This document shows, one piece after another, positions 6,206 to 6,224 of a DNA stretch of 6,224 nt (its first letter is position 1; every line of letters begins with the position of its first letter). This DNA is from Lutibacter sp. (GTDB lineage: Bacteria; Bacteroidota; Bacteroidia; Flavobacteriales; Flavobacteriaceae). The stretch spans positions 1 through 6,224 of the forward strand of contig SDWL01000124.1 of NCBI GenBank assembly GCA_004195315.1. The letters run 5' to 3'. Position numbers and translations under genes: made by a program. Under the pieces are notes generated by a model, which worked only from the letters and a program-made list of their open reading frames with translations, did not search any database and had not been told where the DNA came from.

Positions 6206-6224
6206 CTGTCTCTTATACACATCT
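6206..6224 (-). other. Tn5 mosaic-end library adapter (artefact)
   Basis: CTGTCTCTTATACACATCT is the exact reverse complement of the 19-bp mosaic end at 1-19. Together they mark both cut sites of a tagmented fragment. Read on the minus strand, this adapter gives the spurious MYKRQ start ahead of aroB. Confidence 0.97.

Noticed and set aside
1..6224. The 19-bp terminal inverted repeats as ends of a transposon or integrated element
   Set aside because: The sequence is the engineered Tn5 mosaic end. There is no transposase gene, and the contents are core genes.

Overview
The window is 6.2 kb of AT-rich DNA that looks like a core chromosomal segment of a bacterium in the Bacteroidota, most likely class Flavobacteriia. 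The case rests on four points: protein similarity as I recall these families, transketolase encoded as a separate N-terminal subunit, a bacillithiol pathway gene, and TAnnTTTG-type promoter elements with no clear Shine-Dalgarno sites. Genus cannot be fixed from the sequence. The first 19 and last 19 bases are the synthetic Tn5 mosaic end used in transposase-based library preparation, in inverted orientation. Biological sequence therefore runs only from 20 to 6205, and the piece looks like one tagmented fragment.

Layout: (1) 20-1489, + strand, replicative helicase DnaB, missing its N-terminus at the library boundary. (2) 1502-2776, + strand, 12 nt downstream of dnaB: an exported protein that is often labelled 'asparagine synthetase B' in related genomes but looks like a class I amidotransferase/ThuA-like fold. 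(3) 2871-3716, + strand, transketolase N-terminal subunit with its own likely promoter, closed by a strong intrinsic terminator at 3747-3785. (4) 3939-5072, + strand, BshA, the first enzyme of bacillithiol synthesis, behind a 222-nt gap holding the terminator, a promoter element and an 11-bp inverted repeat. (5) 5069-6136, - strand, 3-dehydroquinate synthase AroB, convergent with bshA and overlapping it by 4 nt. A further -7-like element at the right edge points out of the window, suggesting a divergent gene beyond it.

The genes do not form one pathway. They are housekeeping functions: replication, pentose phosphate metabolism, low-molecular-weight thiol synthesis, aromatic amino acid synthesis, and one uncharacterised exported protein. 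Transketolase supplies erythrose 4-phosphate, a precursor two steps upstream of AroB, but the two genes are on opposite strands and not co-transcribed. I see no defence system, mobile element, CRISPR array, tRNA, rRNA or intein, and no convincing new system. The points most worth a second look are the SSB-like tail of DnaB, the true family of the exported protein, the missing transketolase C-terminal subunit, and the inverted repeat at the expected bshA transcription start.
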